In this document: positions 1 through 8,207 of the stretch, in pieces
Position numbering within the stretch: the first letter of the stretch is position 1
Layout: each line of letters opens with the position of its first letter
Assembly (NCBI GenBank): GCA_963794995.1
Contig: CAWCFV010000002.1
Coordinates: 1,798,001 to 1,862,000, forward strand
Source of the DNA: CAWCFV01 sp963794995
GTDB taxonomy: Bacteria; Actinomycetota; Actinomycetes; JACCUZ01
DNA: 64,000 bases
Direction of reading: 5' to 3'
Notes under the pieces: generated by a model
Databases searched by the model: none
Seen by the model: the letters and a program-made list of their open reading frames with translations, nothing else
What the model was told of the DNA's origin: nothing
Position numbers and translations under genes: made by a program

Positions 1-339
1 ACCCAGCGGGCCGACCCGGAGTCGCTGCACTCCTACGTCCGGTCGCTGACCCGGGTCTACCGGGAGTGCCCCGAGCTGGGCTGGGGGACGTTCTCGCTGC
101 TGTCCTGCGACGCCCCGTCGGTCCTGGCGCACCAGGTGGTGTGGGAGGACCGGACGCTGGTCGCCCTGCACAACCTCTCGGGACGGCCGGCGCGCGCGAC
201 GGTGCAGCTGCCGTCCGGGCGCGGCCCGGTCGAGCTGGTCGAGCCGCTGGGCGCCCGCCGGGCCACGGCCGACCGCGACGCCCGGTTCACGGTCCCGCTG
301 GAGGCGTACGGCAGCATCTGGCTGCGCCCGGGGAGCTGA
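1..339 (+). CDS. C-terminal end of a GH13 alpha-amylase/trehalose-synthase-like enzyme (5' truncated)
   Basis: The reading frame is open from base 1 to a TGA at 337-339, giving about 112 residues whose start lies outside the window. The tail looks like the small beta-domain that closes GH13 enzymes such as trehalose synthase or oligo-1,6-glucosidase: a helix (SLHSYVRSLTRVYRE) leads into short beta strands around TLVALHNLSG and a final GSIWLRPGS. The catalytic barrel is not in the window, so substrate cannot be inferred. Alternative: another alpha-glucan-active GH13 subfamily. The family call is fairly safe; the specific enzyme is not. Confidence 0.7.
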   Translation, partial: TQRADPESLHSYVRSLTRVYRECPELGWGTFSLLSCDAPSVLAHQVVWEDRTLVALHNLSGRPARATVQLPSGRGPVELVEPLGARRATADRDARFTVPLEAYGSIWLRPGS

Positions 340-448
340 TCATGGCGCGAATTACTCTGCGTAGTCGGACTTGACCATCTCGTGACTCACCTGCCGTTGG
401 GGTGATTGCTGGCGAGGACGGGTGTGCAGCACGCTGCGTGACGGGACC

Positions 449-2215
449 ATGGAGTCCTGCGAGGGGGAGGGTGTGCTGGCCGACGACCATGTCGCGTCCG
501 GCTCGGCGGCAGCCGAGCCGGTCCTCGTCGTCCCCCTGCGCTCCGCGTCCGCGGCGTCCTCCTCCGGCGCTGCGGCCCGGGGAGTCGCGGGACCGGCCTT
601 CGAGCGCAGCCCGGTGGCGATGGCCGTCGTCGACGGGTCCGGCACGGTGCTCGAGGTCAACGCCACCCTGGCCCGCTACCTCGGGCACGCGGTCGCCGAC
701 CTGGTGGGCTCGCCGCTGCACGAGCACCTCGCGGCCGAGGACGTCGGCCGGCTGCGCCTCGGCACCTCCGAGCGCCGGCTGCGCCACGCCCGCGGCCACG
801 ACCTCTGGGCCGTCGTCAGCGCCGTGCCGCTGCCGGAGGCGGGGGTCGGTGCCGCGCTGGTGTGCCTCGACGACGCGACCAGCCGGCGCAACACCGAGCG
901 GATGCTGCTGCACGCCGCGCTGCACGACAGCCTCACCAACCTGCCGAACCGGCGGCTGCTGCGCGACCGGCTCGAGACCGCGCTGACCCGCGCGCAGCGG
1001 GCGTCCGCGCGGGTGGCGGTGCTGTTCGTCGACCTCGACAAGTTCAAGGAGGTCAACGACACCTTCGGCCACGACGTCGGCGACGAGGTGCTCATCTCGG
1101 TCGCGAGCGGCATCCTCGGGGCGCTGCGGTCGAACGACACGGTGGCCCGGCTCGGCGGCGACGAGTTCGTCGTGGTGGCCGAGGACCTCTCCTCCGACGA
1201 CGACCTGGTCGCGCTGGTCGAGCGGCTGCGCGAGGGGATCGGGCGGCCGGTCGCCGTCCGCGGGCACGAGGTGCGGGTCCGCGCGTCGATCGGGGTCGCG
1301 ATGGTCGGGCCGGACGCGGCGACCGGCGAGGAGCTGATGCGGCTCGCGGACCTCGCGATGCTGCGCGCCAAGCGGCACCCCGAGCTGTCGTTCGTGATCG
1401 CCGACGACACGGTCGCCGACGACGTGGCCAGCGACGTGCGCCAGGGCCGGGGGCTGGTCGCCGAGCTCCGGCACGCGATCCAGGCCGACCTGCTGCAGCT
1501 GCACTACCAGCCGGTGGTCAGCGTCGACGGGCGGCTGATCGGGCTGGAGGCGCTGCTGCGCTGGCCGCACCCGCGGCTCGGCCTGCTGATGCCGGCGGAC
1601 TTCCTGCCGCGGGTCGCGGGGACCCAGCTCGCGCAGTCGCTGTCGGACTGGGTGCTGCGGGCCGCCGTCCGGGACGCGGCGTCGTGGCACGACCCGTCGG
1701 TGCGGGTGTCGGTGAACATGTGGGCCGACGAGGTGTCGCGGCCGGGCTTCGCCGACACCGTCGCGCTGCTGCTGACCTGGGCCGGGCTGCAGGCGCGCGG
1801 GCTCTACCTCGAGATGCACGAGCAGGACCTGCCCGAGGCCGGCCCCGCGCTGGCCGACGAGCTGGACCAGCTGCGCCGGCTCGGCGTCGGGCTGGCCATC
1901 GACGACTTCGGCTCCGGCGGCACGTCGCTCGCGGGCCTGCGCCGGCTGCCGGTCGACACCCTCAAGGTGGACCGCCAGTTCGTGGCCGGCTGCGTCGACG
2001 ACCCCGAGGACGGCGCGGTGGTGGCCGCGGTGGCGACCGCCGCCCGCGCGGCCGGCCGGCACCCGCTGGCGTCCGGCGTCGAGACCGCCGAGCAGCTCCG
2101 TGTCCTGCGCGACCTCGGCTACGAGTCGGTCCAGGGCTACCTCACCGGCGCCCCCCAGCCCCTCATCGACCTCCGCGAGGTCCTCACCCACCGCCGCGTC
2201 GACCTCCCCTCCTGA
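449..2215 (+). CDS. PAS-GGDEF-EAL cyclic-di-GMP signalling protein with an altered EAL catalytic site
   Basis: About 588 residues. A PAS-like sensor segment (about residues 45-150) is followed by a GGDEF diguanylate cyclase domain with intact GGDEF near residue 236 and an RxxD inhibitory site (RSND, 227-230) five residues before it. The C-terminal EAL domain keeps EALLRW (about 367), the Asn of VSVN, DDFG and QGY. The loop usually reading AEGVE reads ASGVE (Ser about 542), replacing a conserved catalytic Glu of the family. Net cyclase activity with weak or absent phosphodiesterase activity is therefore inferred. No membrane segment is obvious, so it is probably cytosolic. The start is uncertain: ATG 449 is used; GTG 422 and GTG 473 (purine-rich stretch just upstream) are alternatives. 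Confidence 0.88.
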   Translation: MESCEGEGVLADDHVASGSAAAEPVLVVPLRSASAASSSGAAARGVAGPAFERSPVAMAVVDGSGTVLEVNATLARYLGHAVADLVGSPLHEHLAAEDVGRLRLGTSERRLRHARGHDLWAVVSAVPLPEAGVGAALVCLDDATSRRNTERMLLHAALHDSLTNLPNRRLLRDRLETALTRAQRASARVAVLFVDLDKFKEVNDTFGHDVGDEVLISVASGILGALRSNDTVARLGGDEFVVVAEDLSSDDDLVALVERLREGIGRPVAVRGHEVRVRASIGVAMVGPDAATGEELMRLADLAMLRAKRHPELSFVIADDTVADDVASDVRQGRGLVAELRHAIQADLLQLHYQPVVSVDGRLIGLEALLRWPHPRLGLLMPADFLPRVAGTQLAQSLSDWVLRAAVRDAASWHDPSVRVSVNMWADEVSRPGFADTVALLLTWAGLQARGLYLEMHEQDLPEAGPALADELDQLRRLGVGLAIDDFGSGGTSLAGLRRLPVDTLKVDRQFVAGCVDDPEDGAVVAAVATAARAAGRHPLASGVETAEQLRVLRDLGYESVQGYLTGAPQPLIDLREVLTHRRVDLPS

Positions 2216-2251
2216 CCCACCCCCTGCGCCGGCACCCCACCCCCACCCCTC

Positions 2252-2336
2252 CGCCGGTTGATCACGTGGACGTGATCGACCGCCGCCGGCGGTGGTGAGT
2301 GCGCCGCGTGGGGCGGAGGTACGCCGCGTCCGGGTC
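2252..2336 (+). repeat. Dispersed palindromic repeat, copy 1
   Basis: A 24-base near-perfect palindrome (arms GTTGATCACGTG and GACGTGATCGAC, 2257-2280) is followed by a conserved GC-rich tail ending in GGAGGTACGCCGCGTCCGG. The same unit, in the same orientation, recurs at 3222-3306, 28267-28346 and 28421-28508. It lies between the stop of the GGDEF-EAL gene and the alpha/beta-hydrolase gene. No open frame is conserved through it. The intergap 2216-2445 holds nothing else that I recognise except a small hairpin, GGCGG/CCGCC, near 2344-2357. Confidence 0.8.
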
Positions 2337-2445
2337 AGTGCACGGCGGGCTCCCGCCCGCTCCTCGGTCGTCGGCTACCCGGCCACCCGGTGGACTGCTC
2401 GGCCGGATCGTGGTCGCGGCCCACGCCCGCGGGTAGGCGTCGCCG

Positions 2446-3231
2446 GTGGACGGGACACGGCGGGACACCTGGGTACGCGGCATCCGCCTGGCCTCCTACG
2501 AGGTCGGCCCGCCCGAGGGCGACGTCGTGGTCGTGCTGCCGGGCCTGTGCGTGGCCTCCTACCTGTGGCCGGCCTGTGACGCACTGGCCCGGGAGGGCTT
2601 CCACGTCGAGCTGGTCGAGCCACCCGGCTGGCCGCGCAGCGACCGCCCCGACCCGGAGCCCGACGACCTCGCCGGTCTGGCCGGCTGGGTCACCGACTGG
2701 CTGGAGCTGCGCGGGTACGCCGACGTGCTGCTCGTGGGCCAGTCCGTCGGCTCCCAGGTCGCCGCCCACGTGGCGGCGCAGGCACCGGGCCGGGTACGGG
2801 CCGTCCTGCTGCAGGGGCCGGTGTTCGACCCGGCGTACCGGACCGCGCCCCGGGCCCTGGCGCGCTGGGCGCTCGACATCCCTCGCGAGAAGCTCAGCCT
2901 CGGCTTCCGTGAGGTGCCCGAGTGGCTGCGGGTCGGTCCGCGCCGGGTCCGGCGGGTGCTGCACCAGTCGTTGGCCGACCGGCTCGAGGACACCGTCGCC
3001 ACCCTCGACGTGCCGGTGCGGGTCGTGGTCGGCGAGCACGACACCCTCTCCGAGCCGCCGTGGCTGGCGACCCTGAGCCGACCCGCGGCACCGCCGGTCA
3101 CGATGGCCGGCCTGCCGCACAGCTCCCCGCACACCGCGCCGGACCGGTTCGCCCGGCTCGTCGCGCTCGGCTACCGGCGCCCGTCCGCCGGCGCCCCCGC
3201 CGTCCGAGGGCGGCCACCCCTCGCCGGTTGA
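2446..3231 (+). CDS. Alpha/beta-hydrolase fold protein
   Basis: 261 residues, GTG start. It has the alpha/beta-hydrolase order: an oxyanion-type stretch (LPGLCVASYLW) after the third strand, a nucleophile elbow GQSVGS with Ser as nucleophile, an acid candidate in VVGEHDTLS and a His in GLPHSSPH near the C-terminus. This fits a soluble esterase, lipase or C-C hydrolase; the substrate cannot be read from sequence. The gene is bracketed by two copies of the dispersed palindromic repeat, and its TGA stop falls inside the palindrome of copy 2 (GGT TGA at 3226-3231), so the last residues are encoded by repeat DNA. Upstream GTGs in frame are not excluded as starts. Confidence 0.8.
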   Translation: MDGTRRDTWVRGIRLASYEVGPPEGDVVVVLPGLCVASYLWPACDALAREGFHVELVEPPGWPRSDRPDPEPDDLAGLAGWVTDWLELRGYADVLLVGQSVGSQVAAHVAAQAPGRVRAVLLQGPVFDPAYRTAPRALARWALDIPREKLSLGFREVPEWLRVGPRRVRRVLHQSLADRLEDTVATLDVPVRVVVGEHDTLSEPPWLATLSRPAAPPVTMAGLPHSSPHTAPDRFARLVALGYRRPSAGAPAVRGRPPLAG

Positions 3232-3306
3232 TCACGTGGACGTGATCGACCGCCGCCGGTGGTGGTGAGTGCGCCGCGTGCGGTGGACGTACGCCGCGTC
3301 CGGCCT
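3222..3306 (+). repeat. Dispersed palindromic repeat, copy 2
   Basis: The palindrome (arms GTTGATCACGTG and GACGTGATCGAC, 3227-3250) and tail match copy 1 almost base for base. This copy exactly fills the space between two convergent genes: it supplies the hydrolase stop codon at its left edge and abuts the stop of the minus-strand metallopeptidase gene at 3306. That placement would suit a bidirectional terminator, but copies 3 and 4 sit between divergent genes, so a general terminator role is doubtful. Confidence 0.8.
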
Positions 3307-3647
3307 CAGTCGTAGCCGAGGTCGTGCAGGCGGTCGTCGTCGATGCCGAAGTGGTGGGCGACCTCGTGGACGACGGTGACGTGCACCTCCTCCACCACCT
3401 CGTCCTCGTCCGCGCACATCCGCAGGGTCGGGCCGCGGAAGATGGTGATCCGGTCCGGCAGGTTGCCGCCGTACGCCCAGTCCCGTTCGGTGAGGGGGAC
3501 GCCCTCGTACAGGCCGAGCAGGTCGGGGTCGTCGGCCGGCGGCTCGGGCTCGACGAGGACGACGACGTTGTCCATCACCGCGGTGAGCTCGGGCGGGATC
3601 TCGTCCAGCGCCTCGGCGACCAGGGCGTCGAAGCGCTCGTCCGACAT
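3306..3647 (-). CDS. Small zincin-like metallopeptidase-family protein (MMP-like domain)
   Basis: 113 residues when started at ATG 3645-3647, preceded by purine-rich GGGGGTGCTGGAG. The C-terminal third carries HEVAHHFGID, an HExxH zinc motif with a third His/Asp downstream, as in the compact actinobacterial zincin-like (DUF1025-type) family. The N-terminal half is acidic (ELTAVMDNVVVLVEPEP). It lacks a signal peptide and membrane segment, so it should be cytosolic. Family members are often very short and of uncertain proteolytic activity. It is divergent from the metallophosphoesterase gene with 74 bases between starts. Confidence 0.82.
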   Translation of the reverse strand: MSDERFDALVAEALDEIPPELTAVMDNVVVLVEPEPPADDPDLLGLYEGVPLTERDWAYGGNLPDRITIFRGPTLRMCADEDEVVEEVHVTVVHEVAHHFGIDDDRLHDLGYD

Positions 3648-3721
3648 CTCCAGCACCCCCCGATCATCCCGGCTGCGGGTCGGTGGCGCGGCCCGCCGGC
3701 CCGATCGGGTAGGCAGGGGGC

Positions 3722-5358
3722 ATGACCGACGCGCCGCAGGACGCGCCGCCGCCACCCCGGTGGCGACGGCTCCTCGCGTCGCACTGGTTCCGCGGCACCC
3801 GGGAGAAGCGGGTGCTGCTGGCCGCGGAGGTCGTCGTGGTCGGCCTGATCGGCTGCTGGCTCGGGCTGCTCGCCGGCGGCAACCTCGACGCCGGGGTCGG
3901 GCCGCTGACCACCCGGCTGTCGGTCACCCCGTCGCTCGACGGCGGCAGCGAGGTGGCCATCCCGCCGCTGGGCGAGCTGCGGGTCGCCTCGCACGCCGGG
4001 CCGTGGCGGCTGGCGGTCGAGGTACGGCGGATCGACGCGGCCGACGCCCGCCGGATCTTCAGCGACCCGACCAAGGTCAACGGGCTCGGCGAGGCCGTCC
4101 AGTCCGACCTGCGCAGCGCGGTCGTCACGGTGGTGGTGCGGTCGGCCGTCGCGGCGGTGCTGGGTGCGCTGCTGCTCGGGCTGCTGGTGTTCCGGCGGCG
4201 GTGGCGGTCGGTGCTGCTCAGCGGGGCGGTGAGCGCCGCGGTCGTCCTCGGCGGCGCGGCGTCGGCGGCGGCCACGTTCGACAAGGACGCGATCAACCAG
4301 CCGGAGTACGCCGGGCTGCTGGCCAGCGCGCCGGGGGTGGTCGGCAACGCGCAGGACATCGTGGCCAACTACGGCAAGTACGAGGACCAGCTGGCCAAGC
4401 TGGTGACCAACGTGTCACGGCTCTACGACGTGACCTCGGCGCTGCCGGCGTACTCGGCGGACCCGTCGACGATCCGGGTGCTGTTCGTCTCCGACCTGCA
4501 CCTGAACCCCGCCGCGTGGGACGTCCTCCGCTCGGTCGCCGACCAGTTCAAGATCGACGTGATCGTGGACTCCGGCGACATCACCGACCACGGCAGCGCG
4601 GCGGAGAACGCCTACGTCAACCAGATCGCGACCCTCGGCGTGCCCTACGTGTGGGTGCGCGGCAACCACGACTCGATGCTCACCCAGGCCGCGGTGGCCG
4701 CCCAGCCCAACGCGGTGGTGCTGGACCGGGCGGAGCCGGTGGAGGTGGCGGGGCTGCGGTTCCTCGGGTACGGCGACCCGCGGTTCACCCCCGACAAGGA
4801 CACCCGCGACGAGCCGGTGCCGGGCAGCATCGGCCAGCTCGGCCTCGCGATGGACTCCGCGCTGCGACGGCTCGCGGTGACCGACCCGGTCGACATCGCG
4901 GTCGTGCACGACGGCGCGGCCGCCAAGCAGATGGACGGCGCGGTGCCGCTGGTGCTGTCCGGGCACTACCACCGGCGCGAGCAGCACCTGCTGCCGGAGG
5001 GGACGCTGTCGTTCTTCCAGGGCTCGACCGGGGCGTCGGGCCTGCGCGGGCTGGAGAAGGAGAAGCCGACCCCGGCGCGCGCGTCGGTCCTCTACCTGGA
5101 CCGGGACACCCACCAGCTGCAGGCGTGGGACGACATCACCCTCGGCGGGCTCGGGCTGACGTCGGCGAAGATCGAGCGACGGGTGCTCGGGCAGCAGTTC
5201 CCCGAGCTGGCCCCGACCGCGTCGCCCTCGCCGAGCCCGAGCCCGAGCCCGACCCGGCGGCGGCCGGCGGGTCCGGGTCGCCGTCCGGGTCATCGTCCGC
5301 GGGCCCGGCGGCCACCAGCGGGACGCCCTCGCCGAGCCGGACCGGGACCGGTGGCTGA
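3722..5358 (+). CDS. Membrane-anchored metallophosphoesterase, C-terminal low-complexity tail frameshifted
   Basis: ATG 3722 follows AGGGGG. A hydrophobic segment (about residues 28-50) and two more (about 135-185) anchor it. The calcineurin-like phosphoesterase core follows: VSDLHLN, SGDITDH, GNHDS, VHD and GHYHRRE. Cleavage of an unknown phosphoester, probably outside the membrane, is likely. After LAPTASPSPSPSPSP the frame does not stop but runs through two tRNA genes to 5758. The -1 frame instead gives a Ser/Gly/Pro tail ending at TGA 5356-5358. A one-base loss in the AGCCCG repeats or adjacent GC run (about 5226-5256) is therefore inferred, either real or a sequencing error. Confidence 0.82.
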
Positions 5359-5405
5359 CCGACAGGCCGGCGCCCGGGCAGTGGATCTCCGCACCGGCGG
5401 CTGCT

Positions 5406-5435
5406 TTGGTGATCCCCACGGGCGTCCCCTATGCT
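5406..5435 (+). promoter_or_regulatory. Candidate promoter for the tRNA-Glu/tRNA-Asp pair
   Basis: TTGGTG at 5406-5411 and TATGCT at 5430-5435 are spaced 18 bases apart and lie about 37 bases before the first base of tRNA-Glu. The spacing and position suit a housekeeping-sigma promoter that would drive both tRNA genes. It was identified by eye only. Confidence 0.45.
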
Positions 5436-5472
5436 TTCCGGGTCCCCGACGGCTACGACGCCGTGGGCCTCC

Positions 5473-5545
5473 GCCCTCATCGTCTAGTGGCCCAGGACGC
5501 CGCCCTTTCAAGGCGGTAGCACGGGTTCGAATCCCGTTGGGGGCA
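5473..5545 (+). tRNA. tRNA-Glu (anticodon TTC)
   Basis: A full cloverleaf can be drawn. The acceptor stem is GCCCTCA with TGGGGGC (one G-T pair), the D-arm is around GTCTAGTGGCCCAGGAC, the anticodon arm is CCGCC-CTTTCAA-GGCGG with anticodon TTC, and the T-arm is CGGGTTCGAATCCCG. CCA is not encoded. It is followed 13 bases later by tRNA-Asp, and the two are probably co-transcribed. Confidence 0.95.
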
Positions 5546-5558
5546 CGCACGGCAGCAA

Positions 5559-5633
5559 GGTCCTGTGGAGCAGTTTGGAGTGCTCGCCACCCTGTCAAGG
5601 TGGAGGCCGCGGGTTCAAATCCCGTCAGGACCG
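5559..5633 (+). tRNA. tRNA-Asp (anticodon GTC)
   Basis: The acceptor stem GGTCCTG pairs with CAGGACC, the anticodon arm is CCACC-CTGTCAA-GGTGG with anticodon GTC, and the T-arm is GCGGGTTCAAATCCCGT. The discriminator is G, as usual for tRNA-Asp, and CCA is not encoded. It sits directly downstream of tRNA-Glu and 27 bases before the 3' end of the minus-strand histidine kinase gene. Confidence 0.95.
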
Positions 5634-5660
5634 CCCCGATCCCCCCGTCCGCCGGAGCCC

Positions 5661-7781
5661 TCAGCGCGGGCGAGCGGCCAGCCCGCCGCCCGGCCCCGGC
5701 CGACCCGCCGCCGCGACCCGCGCCTCGGCCAGCGCCGCCACCAGGTCGTCGAGGGTGAACGGCTTGCGCAGCAGCGGCAGCGACCCGGCGACCGGCGCGA
5801 GGTCCCGGTCGACGTCGCCGGTCATGTACAGCACCCCGCAGGTGGACCCGCGCCGGGCCAGCTCGGCCACCAGGCCGGGGCCGGACAGGTTCGGCATCAC
5901 GACGTCGGTGAGCACCAGGTCCGGGAGGTAGCCCCCGTCGACCAGCCGCAGCGCGTCCCGGCCGTCGACCGCGGTCACGACGTGGTGCCCGAGACCGGTC
6001 AGCAGGTCGGCCAGGGTGACCCGGATGCCGGAGTCGTCCTCGACGAGCAGCAGCCGCATCGGCGTGCCCGCGACCGGGTCGGACACCGGCGCGGTCGCCG
6101 CCGGCGGCGCGTCGGCGGTCGCCGGGAGGACCAGGCGCACCGTCGTCCCCCGGTCGACGTGCGAGTCGATCTCGACCCGGCCGCCCAGCGCCGTCACGGT
6201 GGAGTAGACCGAGGCCAGGCCGAGCCCGGTCCCGCGGTCCGGGCCCTTGGTGGTGAAGAACGGCTCGATCGCGCGCTCGCTCACGTCCTCGGTCATGCCG
6301 ATCCCGTCGTCGGCGACCTCGACGACGACCGCGGGCGCCCCGTCGCCGGACGCCGTACGCGCCGAGATCCGCACCTCGCCGGCGCCGGGGATGGCGTCGC
6401 GGGCGTTCATCGCCAGGTTGAGCAGGGCCTGCTCGAGCAGGCCGGGGTCGGCGAGCACCGGCGGCAGCGACGCCGGGATGTCGACCGTGAGCCGGACGTC
6501 GGCCCGCAGCGCCCGCTCGAGCATCGGCCCGGCGCCGGCGACCAGGTCGTCCAGCCGGACCGCGACCGGGTGCCCCGGCTCGCGGCGGGCGAAGGCCAGC
6601 AGCTTGTTGGTCACCCCCGCCCCGCGCCGGGACGCCTCGAGCAGGAACTCCACCCGCTCCCGCTGCGCGTCGTCCAGCTCCGAACGACCGAGCACCTCGG
6701 CGGTCAGGATGATGACGCCGAGCACGTTGTTGAAGTCGTGCGCGAAGCCGCCGGCCAGGCCGCTGACCGTGTCCATCCGGCGGGCCCGCTCGAGCTGCTG
6801 CTGCTGCTCGAGCTGCTCGGTGACGTCGGTGACCGCGCCGATCAGGCGCAGCGGCGCGCCGTGCTCGTCGCGGTACAGCCGGCCCTTGCCGAGCAGCCAG
6901 TGGGTCCGGCCGTCGAGCACGGTCCTGTGCTGCACCTGGTACGTGCCGCCGGTCGCCATCGCGTGCTCCAGGCGCTCCGTGAGCTTGGCGCGGTCGTCGG
7001 GGTGCACCAGCTCGAGGAACGACGCGAAGTCGGGCGGCGGCTCGGTCCGGCCGTAGATGCGCAGCGTGTCCGCCGACCACTCGATCCGGTCCTCGGGGAC
7101 GACCCACTGCCACAGGCCCATCTCGGCCGACTCCAGCGTCAGGTCCAGCTGGTCCTGGGCCAGGCGGTAGGACGCGGCCAGCTCGCGGGCGTCGAGCTCG
7201 ATGATCCGCGCGGCGTAGCCGGTCATCGCGGTCATCGCGAGCGCCGCCGACGCGAACACCACCACCTCCCGGGAGGTGAGCACCTCCGAGCTCTCGGTGG
7301 ACAGGCTGTTGGCCAGCACGAGCGCGCCGGTCGACAGCCCGGTCGTGAGCAGCCCGCCGGCGTAGGAGTCGAGCAGCGCGTGCAGCCCGACGAAGACCAT
7401 GAACCCGAGCAGGACGCCGCTGGCGGGCTGCGGCACCGCGAGGAAGATGCTGACGGCGGCGACGTCCAGCACGATGCTGGCCACCCGGCGCGCGGCGCCG
7501 CGTCCCCGGTGGGCCAGCAGCAGCTGCACCAGCGAGATCGGCAGCCAGGCGAGCAGGAACAGCAGCGCGACGTGGCCGCGGTTGGGGTCGATGTCGGGCG
7601 TGACCACCGCCACGACCAGCCCGACCAGGGTCAGCCCGAGCCGGCCCCAGCCGACCCGCACCAGCAGCGCGCGGTCAGCCGCGGACTCCGGCCGCCACGG
7701 GGCCAGCTGCCGCCACCAGCCGGCCCGGCGGGTCGGCCCACCGGGGCGGATCCCGGGCGTGGGAGGGGGCACCGTTGCCAT
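5661..7781 (-). CDS. Membrane-associated hybrid histidine kinase (PAS-HisKA-HATPase-REC)
   Basis: 706 residues from ATG 7779-7781, preceded by GGAGG four bases upstream. The N-terminal 200 residues contain four to six hydrophobic helices. A PAS domain (about 210-320) ends in a Gln-rich linker. The phosphoacceptor box GGFAHDFNNVLG has its His at 348, and the ATPase domain shows NAMNARDAI, DDGIGM, TTKGPDRGTGLGL. A C-terminal receiver domain has LVEDDSG, a phosphoacceptor Asp at 626 (LTDVVMP) and LLRKPF. The FAHDFNN type usually acts as a sensor with phosphorelay to its own receiver. No DNA-binding output or partner regulator is nearby, so the target is unknown. Confidence 0.9.
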   Translation of the reverse strand: MATVPPPTPGIRPGGPTRRAGWWRQLAPWRPESAADRALLVRVGWGRLGLTLVGLVVAVVTPDIDPNRGHVALLFLLAWLPISLVQLLLAHRGRGAARRVASIVLDVAAVSIFLAVPQPASGVLLGFMVFVGLHALLDSYAGGLLTTGLSTGALVLANSLSTESSEVLTSREVVVFASAALAMTAMTGYAARIIELDARELAASYRLAQDQLDLTLESAEMGLWQWVVPEDRIEWSADTLRIYGRTEPPPDFASFLELVHPDDRAKLTERLEHAMATGGTYQVQHRTVLDGRTHWLLGKGRLYRDEHGAPLRLIGAVTDVTEQLEQQQQLERARRMDTVSGLAGGFAHDFNNVLGVIILTAEVLGRSELDDAQRERVEFLLEASRRGAGVTNKLLAFARREPGHPVAVRLDDLVAGAGPMLERALRADVRLTVDIPASLPPVLADPGLLEQALLNLAMNARDAIPGAGEVRISARTASGDGAPAVVVEVADDGIGMTEDVSERAIEPFFTTKGPDRGTGLGLASVYSTVTALGGRVEIDSHVDRGTTVRLVLPATADAPPAATAPVSDPVAGTPMRLLLVEDDSGIRVTLADLLTGLGHHVVTAVDGRDALRLVDGGYLPDLVLTDVVMPNLSGPGLVAELARRGSTCGVLYMTGDVDRDLAPVAGSLPLLRKPFTLDDLVAALAEARVAAAGRPGPGGGLAARPR

Positions 7782-7948
7782 CGGGCCTCCTCGTCTGCGC
7801 CGGGCGCAGCACCCGCTGTCCGGAGCATAGGTCGGGCCGGCGCCCACCGGGGCGGACCAGCCGGATCGCTCCGCTAGACTTCCCGGTCGAGGCGGACGAC
7901 CCCGCCTCTCCGCGGCACGACGGCGCCCCCGGGCGCAGCGGGCCGCAC

Positions 7949-8025
7949 GGCCAGGTAGCTCAGTTGGTACGAGCGTCCGACTGAAAATCGGAAGGTCGGC
8001 GGTTCGACCCCGCCCCTGGCCACCA
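7949..8025 (+). tRNA. tRNA-Phe (anticodon GAA)
   Basis: The acceptor stem GGCCAGG pairs with CCTGGCC, the anticodon loop CTGAAAA gives anticodon GAA, the T-arm is GGCGGTTCGACCCCGCC, and the discriminator A is followed by an encoded CCA (8023-8025). The divergent histidine kinase starts 167 bases upstream; that gap contains a possible -10 box TAGACT at 7875-7880 and little else. A degenerate second copy of the 3' half follows at 8057-8109. Confidence 0.95.
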
Positions 8026-8056
8026 CAAACCCGACCCTCCGGACCCCTCGACCGGC

Positions 8057-8109
8057 ACTGAAAATCGGAAGGTCGGCGGTGGGACCTCGCCCCTGCCACC
8101 ACGAACCTG
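8057..8109 (+). repeat. Degenerate duplicate of the tRNA-Phe 3' half (att-like scar)
   Basis: From the anticodon stem onward the sequence repeats the tRNA-Phe gene: ACTGAAAATCGGAAGGTCGG is identical, then the T-loop diverges (GGTGGGACCTCGCC instead of GGTTCGACCCCGCC) and CCTGCCACCAC resembles the CCA end. The acceptor and D-arm are missing, so it cannot be a functional tRNA. Elements that integrate into tRNA genes leave 3'-half duplications like this, but here the copies are only about 77 bases apart with no integrase. It is a relic att site or a simple tandem duplication. Confidence 0.75.
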
Positions 8110-8207
8110 ACCCGACCTTGCGGCCGGCGGTGCTCGACCCCGAGCGCCGGTGACGGCACCGGGCTCACTGACAGGCAGGTGAGATCGCGCCAGGTGCCGG
8201 CGACGTC

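Noticed and set aside
2335..3132. Minus-strand open frame across the alpha/beta-hydrolase gene
   Set aside because: It mirrors the codon bias of the plus-strand gene, is rich in Arg/Ala/Gly, and shows no family motif.
5359..5758. Continuation of the metallophosphoesterase frame through tRNA-Glu and tRNA-Asp
   Set aside because: The peptide is low-complexity Arg/Pro noise overlapping two clear tRNA genes; a frameshift before 5358 explains it better.
7949..8207. Integrated prophage or island at tRNA-Phe
   Set aside because: No integrase, recombinase or phage gene between or near the two tRNA copies.
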